A program made the translations under genes and the position numbers. Below the pieces are notes generated by a model. That model had not been told where the DNA came from. It saw only the letters and a list, made by a program, of their open reading frames with translations, and did not search any database. From positions 1 through 64,000 of the forward strand of contig JBMONC010000038.1 of assembly GCA_049324875.1 (NCBI GenBank): 64,000 bases of DNA, read 5' to 3'. Shown piece by piece: positions 40,307 to 48,766 of the stretch. This stretch comes from JAWLHU01 sp049324875. Lineage in GTDB: Bacteria > Bacillota > Sulfobacillia > Symbiobacteriales > Symbiobacteriaceae. The first letter of the stretch is position 1, and every line of letters begins with the position of its first letter.

Positions 40307-42274
40307 CTATGCGCTTCGCACCTCGCTGACAGGCTGTGGCGCCGGGCTTGACGGCCCGGTGCCGGAGCCCCTCCCCCAGCCCTGGAACAGCAGCCGCATC
40401 CCGTTGACCGCCACCAGGATCGTGGAGCCCTCGTGACCCACCACCGCCAGCGGCAGGGTGAGCCCGCCGGAGAGGCTGAACCCGACCAGGGCGACGATGA
40501 CGCCGATGGAGAAGGTGAGGTTCTGTGCCACCACCCGCCGGGCCATGCGGCCCAGTCGGAAGAGATCGGGCAGCCGGGAGAGGTCGTCGGCCATCAGCAC
40601 CACGTCAGCGCTCTCCAGGGCGGCATCGTTGCCCGCCCCGCCCATGGCGATGCCAAGCGAGGCCTGGGCCAGTGCCGGAGCGTCGTTGATCCCGTCGCCC
40701 ACCATGGCGACCCGGCCGTACTGCCGCTCCAGCGCCTGAATCGCCTCCAGCTTCTCCTCGGGGAGCAGGTCGGCCCGGAACTGGTCCACCCCGACCTGCG
40801 CCGCCACCGCCGCCGCCACCCGCTGGTTGTCGCCGGTCAGCATGACGATCTGCTCGACACCGATCGCCCGCAGGGCCGCCACCGCGGCCCGGGCGTTGGG
40901 CCGGATCCCATCGGCGATGCCGATCACCCCGAAGGGCTGACCATCCACCTCGACGCAGACCACCGTCTCGCCCTGCTCCTCCAGCGCTTTGATCTGCCGG
41001 TGCAGCCAGGGGTCCTCCCGGTCCGCCGCCATCCGGCGGCTGCCGACCCGAACCTGGCGTCCCTCCACCCGGGCGGTGACGCCCAGGCCGGGATGCTCCT
41101 CCACCGACTCGGCCTGGGGGAGGGCGGGCAGCCGCTCTCGACCCACCGCCGTGATCGCACGGGCCAGCGGATGGCCCGAGTGCTCCTCGGCGGCCGCAGC
41201 CAGGCGGAGAAGCTCCGTCTCGGTCACGCCGGGGACCGGTCGGATGGAGCGAATCCGGGGCTTCCCCTCGGTCAGGGTGCCGGTCTTGTCAAAGGCGACC
41301 ACCTTGATCGTCCCCGCCTGCTCCAGGTGGATGCCGCCCTTGAAGAGGATGCCATGACGGGCACCTGCGGCCACGCCCGAGAGCAGGGCGGCCGGGGTGG
41401 CGATCACCAGGGCGCAGGGTGACATGACCACCAGGAGCTGCATGGCCAGATAGAAGCTGTCGGACCAGGCCCAGCCCGCCACCAGCGGCGGCAAGGTCCA
41501 GGTGGTGAGGGCCACCGTCACCACCAGCAGGGTGTAGTACCGGTCGATCCAATCGACCAACTGCTGGGAGCGGGCCTTGTGCTCCTGCGCCTCCTCCACC
41601 AGCCGGATGATCCGGGAGAGGGTGGAGTCGGTGGCCAGCTTGGTCACCCGGACCAGCAGGCGCCCGGTGGTATTCAGGCTGCCGGCGAAGACCGGGGCAC
41701 CCGCCTCCTTGTCCACGGGCACCGACTCGCCGGTGATCGGCGACTGGTCAAGGGCAGAGCGGCCCTCTACCACCTCGCCGTCGGCGGCAAGCCGCTCGCC
41801 CGGGCGGACCAGCATCAGGTCCCCCACCCGGAGCTCCTCCACCGGGATCAGCTCCTCGGAGCCATCGGGCCGGCGAACCAGCGCCGTGTCAGGCCGGAGG
41901 GTAACAAGGGCTTCAATCGCCCTCCTTGTGCGGCCGGCAGCAAACTCCTCCAGGGCGTTGGAGAGGGCGAAGAGGAAGATCAGCACGGCGCCTTCTCCCC
42001 AGCGGCCCAGAAAGGCGGCCCCCACGGCGCCGAGCACCATCAGCATGTCGATGTTCAGACTGCCCCGGCGAAGGGCGGACAGGCCGTCAACCACCCGCAG
42101 GTAGCCCCCCGCGATGTAGGCCAGCCCATAGGCGACCAGCGCCATCCAACCGGGGGCCGCAAGGGCCGGACGCTCCAACAGCCAGCCCACCACCAGGAAG
42201 AGCCCGCTCAGCGCAGCGGCCCGCACCAGGGGGCGGAGCTCTTCATCTTGATACCACGGTTGTGCCTTCCCCAC
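40307..42274 (-). CDS. P1B-4-type metal-efflux ATPase (PfeT/CoaT-like)
   Basis: A 655-aa heavy-metal P-type ATPase without an N-terminal metal-binding domain. Order: two helices, ITGESVPVDK (A domain), the metal motif SPC in VVMSPCALVIATP, the phosphorylation site DKTGTLTEG, the HP motif in HSGHPLARA, GDGINDAPAL, and a last helix with HEGSTILVAVNG. SPC plus HEG(G/S)T defines the P1B-4 group, which exports Fe(II) or Co(II); B. subtilis PfeT is the PerR-controlled example. The start is GTG behind GGGAGGGG. Two Fur-superfamily boxes (42291, 42307) cover its promoter. Iron efflux is the leading hypothesis. Confidence 0.87.
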   Translation of the reverse strand: MGKAQPWYQDEELRPLVRAAALSGLFLVVGWLLERPALAAPGWMALVAYGLAYIAGGYLRVVDGLSALRRGSLNIDMLMVLGAVGAAFLGRWGEGAVLIFLFALSNALEEFAAGRTRRAIEALVTLRPDTALVRRPDGSEELIPVEELRVGDLMLVRPGERLAADGEVVEGRSALDQSPITGESVPVDKEAGAPVFAGSLNTTGRLLVRVTKLATDSTLSRIIRLVEEAQEHKARSQQLVDWIDRYYTLLVVTVALTTWTLPPLVAGWAWSDSFYLAMQLLVVMSPCALVIATPAALLSGVAAGARHGILFKGGIHLEQAGTIKVVAFDKTGTLTEGKPRIRSIRPVPGVTETELLRLAAAAEEHSGHPLARAITAVGRERLPALPQAESVEEHPGLGVTARVEGRQVRVGSRRMAADREDPWLHRQIKALEEQGETVVCVEVDGQPFGVIGIADGIRPNARAAVAALRAIGVEQIVMLTGDNQRVAAAVAAQVGVDQFRADLLPEEKLEAIQALERQYGRVAMVGDGINDAPALAQASLGIAMGGAGNDAALESADVVLMADDLSRLPDLFRLGRMARRVVAQNLTFSIGVIVALVGFSLSGGLTLPLAVVGHEGSTILVAVNGMRLLFQGWGRGSGTGPSSPAPQPVSEVRSA

Positions 42275-42290
42275 GAGCCAGCCCCTCCCT

Positions 42291-42321
42291 TTAGAACGAT
42301 TCTAATCTAGAACCATTCTAA
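42291..42321 (-). promoter_or_regulatory. two Fur/PerR-type boxes upstream of the ATPase gene
   Basis: TTAGAACGATTCTAA (42291-42305) and CTAGAACCATTCTAA (42307-42321), 16 bp apart. They have the 15-bp dyad form of PerR boxes (TTATAATNATTATAA) with a symmetric T to G / A to C change in each half. They lie just before the GGGAGGGG site of the ATPase gene. A related box precedes the regulator gene itself. Confidence 0.75.
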
Positions 42322-42377
42322 CTTAGATCCTGCTCGCTGACAAGGGCTGGGCCGTCACTTTCGGAAAAACGGCGAAA

Positions 42378-42408
42378 CCCCGCCAGCGGCCTGGCAGCCG
42401 TGGCGGGG
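42378..42408 (-). terminator. terminator after the PerR-like gene
   Basis: On the minus strand CCCCGCCA pairs with TGGCGGGG, with a GC-rich loop that can also fold, followed by TTTCGCCGTTTTT. It separates the regulator from the ATPase gene, which therefore needs its own promoter. Confidence 0.75.
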
Positions 42409-42424
42409 TGATGAAGGCGGGCGC

Positions 42425-42892
42425 CTAGTTCCGTGTCGGGGTGGCCTCGCTGCAAGTGGGGCAGAAACCGTAGTAGAGCACCTGGCCGCCGACGAGCCGG
42501 AAGCCGGTGTGCTGCACCACGGATTCCTCCAGGCCGGAGCCCTTCAGGTGGTGCAGATCGACGATCTTCTTGCAGCGGACGCAGACCACATTCACGTGGG
42601 TATCGGTATCCAGCTCATAGTGGACGGCGCCGTCCAGATCAGGCCCCAACTCGTAGAGCAGGCCCTGGTCCTTCAGCACCGCCAGCGTATTGTACACGGT
42701 GGCCAGGCTGACACCGCTGTGGTGCTGTCGGGAGGACTCGTAGATCTCCTGCACCGTGGGGTGGTGGTGCCCCGCCATCTCCGACAGGGCACGGCAGATG
42801 GCACCCCGCTGGGCGGTCAGCTTGAGACCGGCCTCCCGGAGCCCTACCGAGAAGCGGTCTTCAGCCAGGTGCTCGGCGCCCATGGTCGACAT
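42425..42892 (-). CDS. Fur-family regulator, PerR-like
   Basis: A 155-aa regulator. Winged helix (about residues 20-90) with LKLTAQRGAICRAL, HHPTVQEIYESS and VSLATVYNTLAVLKDQGL. The dimerisation domain has zinc motifs CVRC and CPTC. Against B. subtilis PerR, H37 is present (HHHP), H91 is present (DTHVN), H93 is Asn, D104 is present (KIVDLHH), while D85 is Glu in HYEL. PerR identity is favoured by the Asp at 104, but the altered ligands could change metal choice or peroxide response. An own-promoter box at 42912 suggests autoregulation. Confidence 0.85.
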   Translation of the reverse strand: MSTMGAEHLAEDRFSVGLREAGLKLTAQRGAICRALSEMAGHHHPTVQEIYESSRQHHSGVSLATVYNTLAVLKDQGLLYELGPDLDGAVHYELDTDTHVNVVCVRCKKIVDLHHLKGSGLEESVVQHTGFRLVGGQVLYYGFCPTCSEATPTRN

Positions 42893-42911
42893 GGCGATTC
42901 ACCTCCGTCAT

Positions 42912-42926
42912 TGAGAATCATTCTAA
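42912..42926 (-). promoter_or_regulatory. Fur/PerR-type box upstream of the regulator gene
   Basis: TGAGAATCATTCTAA, the same TAGAA-type dyad as at 42291 and 42307 with one arm varied, 20 bp before the ATG. A TATACT hexamer lies just upstream on the minus strand. Consistent with autorepression. Confidence 0.7.
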
Positions 42927-42983
42927 ACGCTAGTATAGCAGAAGAGAGCGCCGCGGCATACCCCTCAGGACGACCTCCCCCGG

Positions 42984-43919
42984 CTAAAACCCAATCTCAT
43001 CGAGAAAGGCCTTCAGCTTGGCTGCCGAGTCCCGCAGCGCTCGCTCTTCCTCATCGGTCAGTGGCACCTCCACCAGCTCCTCCACCCCTTTGCGCCCCAC
43101 CACGGAGGGCACGCCCAGACAGACCCCATGAATGCCGTGGTAGCCCTCCAGGTAGGAAGATACGGGCAGAACCGACCTCTGGTCGCTCAAGATCGCCTCG
43201 CAGATCCGCGCCAGCGCCAGGGCGATGGCGTAGTAGGTGGCGCCCTTCTTCTGGATGATCTTGTAGGCCGCTGTCCTGGTCTCCTCGTAGATCTGATCCC
43301 GCTCCTGCGGCGATAGGTGCCACCGCTCCCCCGCTGACGGGTGGTCAAGGGGCACGCCGCCCACGCTGGCCGATGACCAGACCGCCACCTCGGAATCGCC
43401 GTGCTCCCCGATGATGGAGCCGTGAACCGAACGGGGGTCGACCCCCAGCCGCTCCCCGATCAGGTAGCGGAACCGGGAGCTGTCCAACAGGGTGCCCGAG
43501 CCGATCACCCGCTGCTTGGGCCAGCCGGACAGTTTGAGCGCCACCTGGGTCAGGATGTCGACCGGGTTGGTGGCGATCAGCAGGATGCCATCCTGGTTGT
43601 AGCGCACCACCTGCTTGATGATGGAGTCGAAGATGGCAACGTTCCGGTTCATCAGATCGATGCGGGTCTCCCCGGGCCGCTGGGCTGCTCCCGCTGTGAT
43701 TACCACAATCTCGGCCCCGGCGCAGTCGGGGTAATCCCCCACCGCAATCCGCATCGGCTGAGCCAGCAGCAGACCATGGTTCAGGTCGAGGACATCGCCG
43801 GCGGCCTTCTCCTGGTTGGCATCGATCACCACCAGCTCGGTGGCCAGGCCCCGAAGGAGCACCGTGTAGGCGAAGGTCGAGCCCACCGCGCCACAGCCGA
43901 TCAGAACGATCTTGGACAT
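42984..43919 (-). CDS. ldh: L-lactate dehydrogenase
   Basis: A 311-aa NAD-dependent dehydrogenase of the LDH/MDH family: IVLIGCGAVGSTFAY nucleotide-binding loop, the catalytic-loop region GAAQRPGETRIDLMNRN with Gln before the Arg (a lactate rather than malate feature), NPVDILT, and active-site His in IIGEHGDSE. It interconverts pyruvate and L-lactate. ATG 43919 follows a GGGGGG stretch; the open frame upstream is unrelated. It lies 82 bp after the hydrolase gene and may share its transcript. Confidence 0.93.
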   Translation of the reverse strand: MSKIVLIGCGAVGSTFAYTVLLRGLATELVVIDANQEKAAGDVLDLNHGLLLAQPMRIAVGDYPDCAGAEIVVITAGAAQRPGETRIDLMNRNVAIFDSIIKQVVRYNQDGILLIATNPVDILTQVALKLSGWPKQRVIGSGTLLDSSRFRYLIGERLGVDPRSVHGSIIGEHGDSEVAVWSSASVGGVPLDHPSAGERWHLSPQERDQIYEETRTAAYKIIQKKGATYYAIALALARICEAILSDQRSVLPVSSYLEGYHGIHGVCLGVPSVVGRKGVEELVEVPLTDEEERALRDSAAKLKAFLDEIGF

Positions 43920-44001
43920 CTTGCTCAGCCGCCCCCCATGTATGGAATCTCCCTGCCGAGCGCCGGCGCCACCGGTCGGGACCGCCTGCGATCCGGCCCC
44001 C

Positions 44002-44868
44002 TTAGGATGGGCCGATCGCTCCGGCGAAATGCGAGGGAGCCGGATCCCCACCCACCATCCCGCCCACCAACCAGTCATGAAAGGCCTCCTGCTGTTCCCA
44101 CATGGGCAGGTGGCCACAGCGGGGGAGCAGCGTCACCGTCGCTCCCGGAATCAGCCTGACCAGGTCGGCCTGGGCAGGTGGCACCAGCGGGTCCTCCTCG
44201 CCCCACAGCACCCGCACCGGCAGCCTCAGCTGCGGCAGAAGATGCTGGACGGAGATGCGGCGTGCGCCCTCCAGCGCCACCCGGTTGCGCCGGATCCAAC
44301 GGAGGGTTGTGGCGCCGAACCAGGGGTTCCGGCCCACCCGGCAGAGGTAGGCCTCCAGCTCAGCCGGAAGGCTGCGGGGGAGATAGGTGAGGGCGTCGAG
44401 ACCGGCCCGAATGTTGCCGATGGTGGGCCGCATCAGGTACTCGCCCACACCGGGGATCGCCATCACCCGGAAGGACCAGTGCGCTGAGGCGTCCAGGCCG
44501 CCGGGGGCGACCAGGTCGAGCCGCTTTACCCGTTCCGGCCGGGCCGCCGCCATCTGAATCGCCAGGTTGCCCCCGAAGGACCACCCGACCAGGGTGACCC
44601 GGTCGATGCCCAGGCCGTCCAGCAGCTCAAAGCAGAAGCGGGTAAGGTCCGGCATGGTGTAGGTGAACCCGTGGGGCGGGGGTGTGTCGCCCCAGCCCGG
44701 CAGGTCCGGGGCGATGGCCCGGGCGTGGGGAGCCAGGGCTGCCACGGTGGCCGACCAGCATCCCGCGCCGCCGTTGACGCCGTGCAGCAGGAGCACGGGC
44801 TCCCCGCTCCCCGCCTCCAGGTAGTGGAGTAGCACCCCGCGCACCTGCAGTCTCGCCGTTGGGTTCAT
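44002..44868 (-). CDS. alpha/beta hydrolase
   Basis: A 288-aa hydrolase with an intact triad setting: LLLHGVNGGAG oxyanion loop, nucleophile Ser in LVGWSFGGN, Asp in GEEDPLVPP, and His in RCGHLPMWEQ. It resembles the broad epoxide-hydrolase/MhpC/haloperoxidase group; the substrate is unknown. ATG 44868 is preceded by GGAGGGAGAG. The C-terminal 20 residues are extra. Contrast the serine-less relative at 217. Confidence 0.87.
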   Translation of the reverse strand: MNPTARLQVRGVLLHYLEAGSGEPVLLLHGVNGGAGCWSATVAALAPHARAIAPDLPGWGDTPPPHGFTYTMPDLTRFCFELLDGLGIDRVTLVGWSFGGNLAIQMAAARPERVKRLDLVAPGGLDASAHWSFRVMAIPGVGEYLMRPTIGNIRAGLDALTYLPRSLPAELEAYLCRVGRNPWFGATTLRWIRRNRVALEGARRISVQHLLPQLRLPVRVLWGEEDPLVPPAQADLVRLIPGATVTLLPRCGHLPMWEQQEAFHDWLVGGMVGGDPAPSHFAGAIGPS

Positions 44869-45009
44869 CGCTCTCCCTCCCCCCATGCTTCTGATTACTT
44901 GTAGTAGAGAATAGTTCCTGCCCCATTTGCAACATCTATAGAATTCGCGAAGTTGGAAGGACTTGAGGCCGGTCCGGCGGAAGATAACGAGGGGAGGTGA
45001 GTCATCACC

Positions 45010-45852
45010 ATGTCTGAGCGGGAACGAAGGGCGCAGGTGCTGCTGCGGGTGAGCGACCTGGAGCGGTCGCTGCGGTTCTACGGCGACCTCCCTGGCTTCC
45101 GGGTGGACTGGCGTGAGGCGTCTCGGGCTCGCCTGATCGACCCGGGGGGGACGCCCCTGCTGCTGGCCTCCGACCCCTCGGTCCCAGCGCCGGAAGGGGT
45201 GCCTGAGGCCGGAACGGGAGCCTGGGTCTACCTGCACCGGCCGGAGCTGGGCGCCCTTGCGCAGGAGCTGACAGAGCGCGGCCTGCCCGCCCGCGGTCCG
45301 GTGGAGCCCTACCCCGGCTACCGCCACCTGCTGCTGGAGGACCCGGACGGGTACTGGCTGGTCTTCTGGGAGCCGCTCCCCCTGACGGACCGGGAGGTGC
45401 TCGACCTCTTCCGGAGCGGTCCGGAGCGGCTGGAGCGAGCGCTCTCGGGCCTGGACGAGGCCGGCCTGGACCTGCCGCGGGCCCCCGGGAAGTGGACGAT
45501 CCGCGAGATTCTGCACCATCTGGTGGACTCCGACCTGGCCACCTTCCAGGTGATCCGCATGGCGCTGGCCCTGCCGGGTCGGACGATCACCGCCGACATC
45601 TGGGAGCCGGACGACTGGATGCGCGGCCTCGACTGCGGGCGCCGACCGGTCGGCCCGGCGGTCCGGCTCTTCCACGCCGCCCGTGACTGGCTCCTGGAGG
45701 CGGTCGACCACCTGCCCGGCGCGCTGGACCGGTCGGTCGCCTGGCCCAGCGGCTACCGGGCACAGGTGCGGGACCTGCTCCGGCAGGTGGGGGGACACGC
45801 GATCCACCACATCATCCAGATAGAAGAGACGCGCCGGCGGTATGGGCGCTGA
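45010..45852 (+). CDS. VOC (glyoxalase-fold)-DinB fusion protein
   Basis: A 280-aa protein of two families. Residues about 8-122 form a VOC/glyoxalase domain (VLLRVSDLERSLRFYGDLPGF; RHLLLEDPDGYWLVFWE). Residues about 130-280 form a DinB-like four-helix bundle with a potential metal triad of His in EILHHLVDSD and HAIHHIIQ. Each domain occurs alone in many bacteria; the fusion suggests a two-step or metal-dependent reaction, possibly thiol-cofactor linked. An AGGGGAGGTGA site lies about 9 nt before the ATG. Function unknown. Confidence 0.8.
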   Translation: MSERERRAQVLLRVSDLERSLRFYGDLPGFRVDWREASRARLIDPGGTPLLLASDPSVPAPEGVPEAGTGAWVYLHRPELGALAQELTERGLPARGPVEPYPGYRHLLLEDPDGYWLVFWEPLPLTDREVLDLFRSGPERLERALSGLDEAGLDLPRAPGKWTIREILHHLVDSDLATFQVIRMALALPGRTITADIWEPDDWMRGLDCGRRPVGPAVRLFHAARDWLLEAVDHLPGALDRSVAWPSGYRAQVRDLLRQVGGHAIHHIIQIEETRRRYGR

Positions 45853-45953
45853 CCGATTTCGTATCGCAGAAAGAACCAAACAGCTGGTACGGTGAGTCCT
45901 ATTCTTTAGAGAAGCGCGTAGGAGGCCAGCCCTAAGCAAAGGAGGACGAGGTT

Positions 45954-46598
45954 ATGACGTCTCTCTTCCTCTACACGTTCTTCGTCGGCTTCGGTCTCAC
46001 GGTGATCTCCGTCATCCTGGGCATGGTCGACCTGGGCGGCAGCGATGCCGGCTCCTCGGCCGATCTCTCGTCCGGGGATCTCTCGTCCGGGGATCTCGTC
46101 CCCGGCGACCTCTCCCACGGCGGCGACCTCTCCCATCACGGCCATGGGAGCCATGGCCACTCCCTGGGGAAGATCGCCTCCATCTCCCCGGTCAACTTCC
46201 AGACGATTGTCGCCGCCCTCACCGGCTTTGGCGGCGTGGGGTATGCCGTCTCCACCGCCGGCGTCGCAGGGCTGATCATCCCGGTGCTGGCGGCCATGGG
46301 TGGCGCCGTCGGCACCGCCTGGCTCATCTTCAAGTTCCAGCGGTTCCTGGCCAGGGGGGAGCGGCCGATGGGCCCCACCTCCTACACCGGCCTCATCGGC
46401 AGGCTGACCGTCCCGATCCGCGAGGGCGGGACGGGCGAGGTGGTCTACACCCAGCAGGACTCCCGGATGGTCTCTGCCGCCCGCTCCATCGACGGCAGGG
46501 CGATCCCCAGGGGGGAACAGGTGGTGATCCTGCGCTACGAGAAGGGCGTGGCCTACGTCCAACTCTGGCGTGAGTTTATGGATCAGAAGACCGAGTAA
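45954..46598 (+). CDS. NfeD-like membrane protein (YuaF type)
   Basis: A 214-aa protein: an N-terminal helix (LFLYTFFVGFGLTVISVILGM), a low-complexity loop with repeated SSGDL and a His-rich GGDLSHHGHGSHGH segment, two more helices (QTIVAALTGFGGVGYAV; AGLIIPVLAAMGGAVGTAW), and a C-terminal OB-fold NfeD domain (YTGLIGRLTVPIREGGTGEV). In B. subtilis the yuaF-floT pair organises membrane microdomains; here the flotillin gene follows 13 bp downstream. An AAAGGAGG site precedes the ATG. Confidence 0.82.
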   Translation: MTSLFLYTFFVGFGLTVISVILGMVDLGGSDAGSSADLSSGDLSSGDLVPGDLSHGGDLSHHGHGSHGHSLGKIASISPVNFQTIVAALTGFGGVGYAVSTAGVAGLIIPVLAAMGGAVGTAWLIFKFQRFLARGERPMGPTSYTGLIGRLTVPIREGGTGEVVYTQQDSRMVSAARSIDGRAIPRGEQVVILRYEKGVAYVQLWREFMDQKTE

Positions 46599-46611
46599 AG
46601 GGAGGTAGCGT

Positions 46612-48159
46612 TTGATGACGGGTGCCCTCATTTACGCAGGTTTGACCATCCTGGTGGTCCTCCTGCTGATCGGGTTAGCCGCCTCGATGTACCGGAAGGT
46701 CCCCCCGAACCGTGCCCTGATCGTCTACGGTCTGGGCGGCCCCCGGGTCTCCAAGGGCGGCGGCCTGATCGTCTGGCCCCTGGTCCAGTCGGCTCAGGAG
46801 CTCTCCCTGGAGCTGATGTCCTTCGACGTGGTGCCCCAGCAGGACTTCTACACCGCCCAGGGCGTCTCGGTCACCGTTGAGGCGGTCGCCCAGATCAAGG
46901 TCAAGTCGGATACCGAGTCGATCCTGACCGCCGCGGAGCAGTTCCTCTCCAAGACCGTCGAGGAGCGGCACGGCGTGCTGAAGCTGGTGATGGAAGGCCA
47001 CCTGCGCGGCATCATCGGCCAGCTGACGGTCGAGTCGATCGTCAAGGAGCCGGAGATGGTGGCGGACCGGATGCGGGCCAACGTGGCCGACGACATGGCC
47101 AAGATGGGCCTGGAGGTCATCTCCTTCACCGTCAAGGAGATTCGGGACAAGAACGACTACATCGCCAACATGGGCCGCCCGGACACCGAGCGGATCAAGC
47201 GGGCGGCTGAGATTGCCGCCGCCGAGGCCCACCGGGACACCGAGATCAAGCGTGCCGAGGCGATGCGGGAGGCCGCCGTCGCCAAGGCGAAGGCCGAGCA
47301 GGAGACGGTGCTCGCCCAGTCCACCTCGCTGGCCAAGCAGGCGGAGGCGCAGCGCGACCTCAACCTGAAGCGGGCCGAGTACGAGGCGGAGACCAAGCGG
47401 GCACAGGCGCAGGCCGACAAGGCTTACGACATCCAGGCCAACACCATGCAACAGCAGGTGGTGGCCGAGCAGGTCAAGGTGCAGCAGGTCGAGCGCATGG
47501 AGCAGGTGAAGGTCCAGGAGGCCGAAATCCTGCGGCGTGAAAAGGAACTGATCGCCACCGTCCTGAAGCAGGCGGAGATCGAGCGGAAGAAGCAGGAGGC
47601 GCTGGCGGAAGCCCAGGCCCGCAAGCTGGAGATCGAGGCCGCCGGCCAGGCTACCGCCCTCCGGGCCGCCGGTGAGGCGGAAGCCCAGGTGAAGAGGCTG
47701 CAGGGCTCCGCAGAGGCCGAAGTGGTCCGGCAGAAGGGTATGGCCGAGGCCGAGGTCATCCTGGCCAAGGGCAAGGCCGAGGCCGAGGCGATGCGGATCA
47801 AGGCGGAGGCGTACAAGGAGTACGGCCAGGCCGCGATCCTCGACAAGCTCCTGCCGGTGCTGCCTGAGCTGATGCGGGCCGCCTCGGAGCCGCTCTCCAG
47901 GATCGACAAGGTGACGATCCTCTCCCAGGGCCAGGACGCCGAGGTGGGCGTCAACAAGTTCATGGGCGATATCGCCAAGCTGGTCACCACCGCTCCGACG
48001 GTCCTGGAGGGGCTGACGGGCCTCTCCATTCAGGATCTGCTGCACAAGATCCCCGGGCTGGATCAGCAGGTGAAGCAGTTGACCGCCGCCTCGCCCGCCG
48101 CCGAAACGGCTGCCAAGCAGGTCGAGACGGTGACGGCCACCCAGGAGGCCGAGGAGTAG
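46612..48159 (+). CDS. floT: flotillin FloT
   Basis: A 515-aa flotillin. One N-terminal membrane segment (about residues 5-22), an SPFH domain (about 25-190, RALIVYGLGGPRVSKGGGLIVWP), a long Ala/Glu/Gln/Arg coiled coil (about 195-410, with EAEAMREAAVAKAKAEQE-like heptads), and a C-terminal GLTGLSIQDLLHKIPG tail. It forms membrane microdomains that hold signalling and transport complexes. Directly follows the NfeD-like gene; GGGAGGTAG precedes the ATG. Confidence 0.93.
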   Translation: MMTGALIYAGLTILVVLLLIGLAASMYRKVPPNRALIVYGLGGPRVSKGGGLIVWPLVQSAQELSLELMSFDVVPQQDFYTAQGVSVTVEAVAQIKVKSDTESILTAAEQFLSKTVEERHGVLKLVMEGHLRGIIGQLTVESIVKEPEMVADRMRANVADDMAKMGLEVISFTVKEIRDKNDYIANMGRPDTERIKRAAEIAAAEAHRDTEIKRAEAMREAAVAKAKAEQETVLAQSTSLAKQAEAQRDLNLKRAEYEAETKRAQAQADKAYDIQANTMQQQVVAEQVKVQQVERMEQVKVQEAEILRREKELIATVLKQAEIERKKQEALAEAQARKLEIEAAGQATALRAAGEAEAQVKRLQGSAEAEVVRQKGMAEAEVILAKGKAEAEAMRIKAEAYKEYGQAAILDKLLPVLPELMRAASEPLSRIDKVTILSQGQDAEVGVNKFMGDIAKLVTTAPTVLEGLTGLSIQDLLHKIPGLDQQVKQLTAASPAAETAAKQVETVTATQEAEE

Positions 48160-48171
48160 TCCCCAGAGGTC

Positions 48172-48204
48172 AGGCCCCCACCCTTGCCGGTGGGGGCCTC
48201 TCTT
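48172..48204. terminator. terminator after floT
   Basis: AGGCCCCCACC pairs with GGTGGGGGCCT around CTTGCC, followed by CTCTTATG. It also lies at the 3' end of the convergent DUF3307 gene. Confidence 0.85.
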
Positions 48205-48619
48205 ATGCGGCTGCGAGGCTGGCCAGCACAGCCACCTGCACGACATGCAACACCTGATCGACGCAGATCACGACGAAGAAGGGGGGCTTTTCGCCGCTCC
48301 CAGGCGCCATCAGAGGCAGTCCGAGCGGAATGTACTCCTTCACCTGAATGATCCGCTCCACCAGCCAGCGACGGTCAAGTAGGCCATGCAGGAGCCCCAT
48401 GGCCGCGAGGGTGATCAGCAGGGTGGCATCCTGCTTCCAGGAGAATGCTCCCCACTCTCTGATCCACCAGAGACCTGCCAGCAGGCACAGGGTCCACTTG
48501 AGGGCGTGGGATCCGCAGGCCAACCAGTTCTTCTCCTTGTTGAGGGCCTCCCATGTGGTCTGAGCCAGGATCCAATCGCCCACCAGATGGGCCACCAGCA
48601 GTTTCTCAAACGGGGTCAA
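48203..48619 (-). CDS. DUF3307 membrane protein
   Basis: A 138-aa membrane protein matching DUF3307: LLVAHLVGDWILAQTTW with the conserved His/Asp at the start, KEKNWLACGSHALKW, then helices LLITLAAMGLLHGLLDRRW and VVICVDQVLHVVQVAVL with conserved Asp and His residues. The conserved polar residues inside helices suggest an enzyme or ion site, but no function is known. Convergent with floT. Confidence 0.75.
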   Translation of the reverse strand: MTPFEKLLVAHLVGDWILAQTTWEALNKEKNWLACGSHALKWTLCLLAGLWWIREWGAFSWKQDATLLITLAAMGLLHGLLDRRWLVERIIQVKEYIPLGLPLMAPGSGEKPPFFVVICVDQVLHVVQVAVLASLAAA

Positions 48620-48766
48620 GAGCCTCCCCCCTCCCCCTGCCCTCTACTCTCTCCACCTGATTTTTCGTTTTTGTCAAACAGGAGGCAGGATGGGGAATAT
48701 TATAATCGAATAAGATTTTGCTCCGCAATGATTATGTTAGTCTTTTTTTCGTGGGGGGAAAGTCTG

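Noticed and set aside
48671..48706. Sigma-A promoter before the SLH/FecR gene
   Set aside because: TATAAT is present at 48701 but the nearest TTGTCA is 24 bp upstream of it, too far for a normal spacer.
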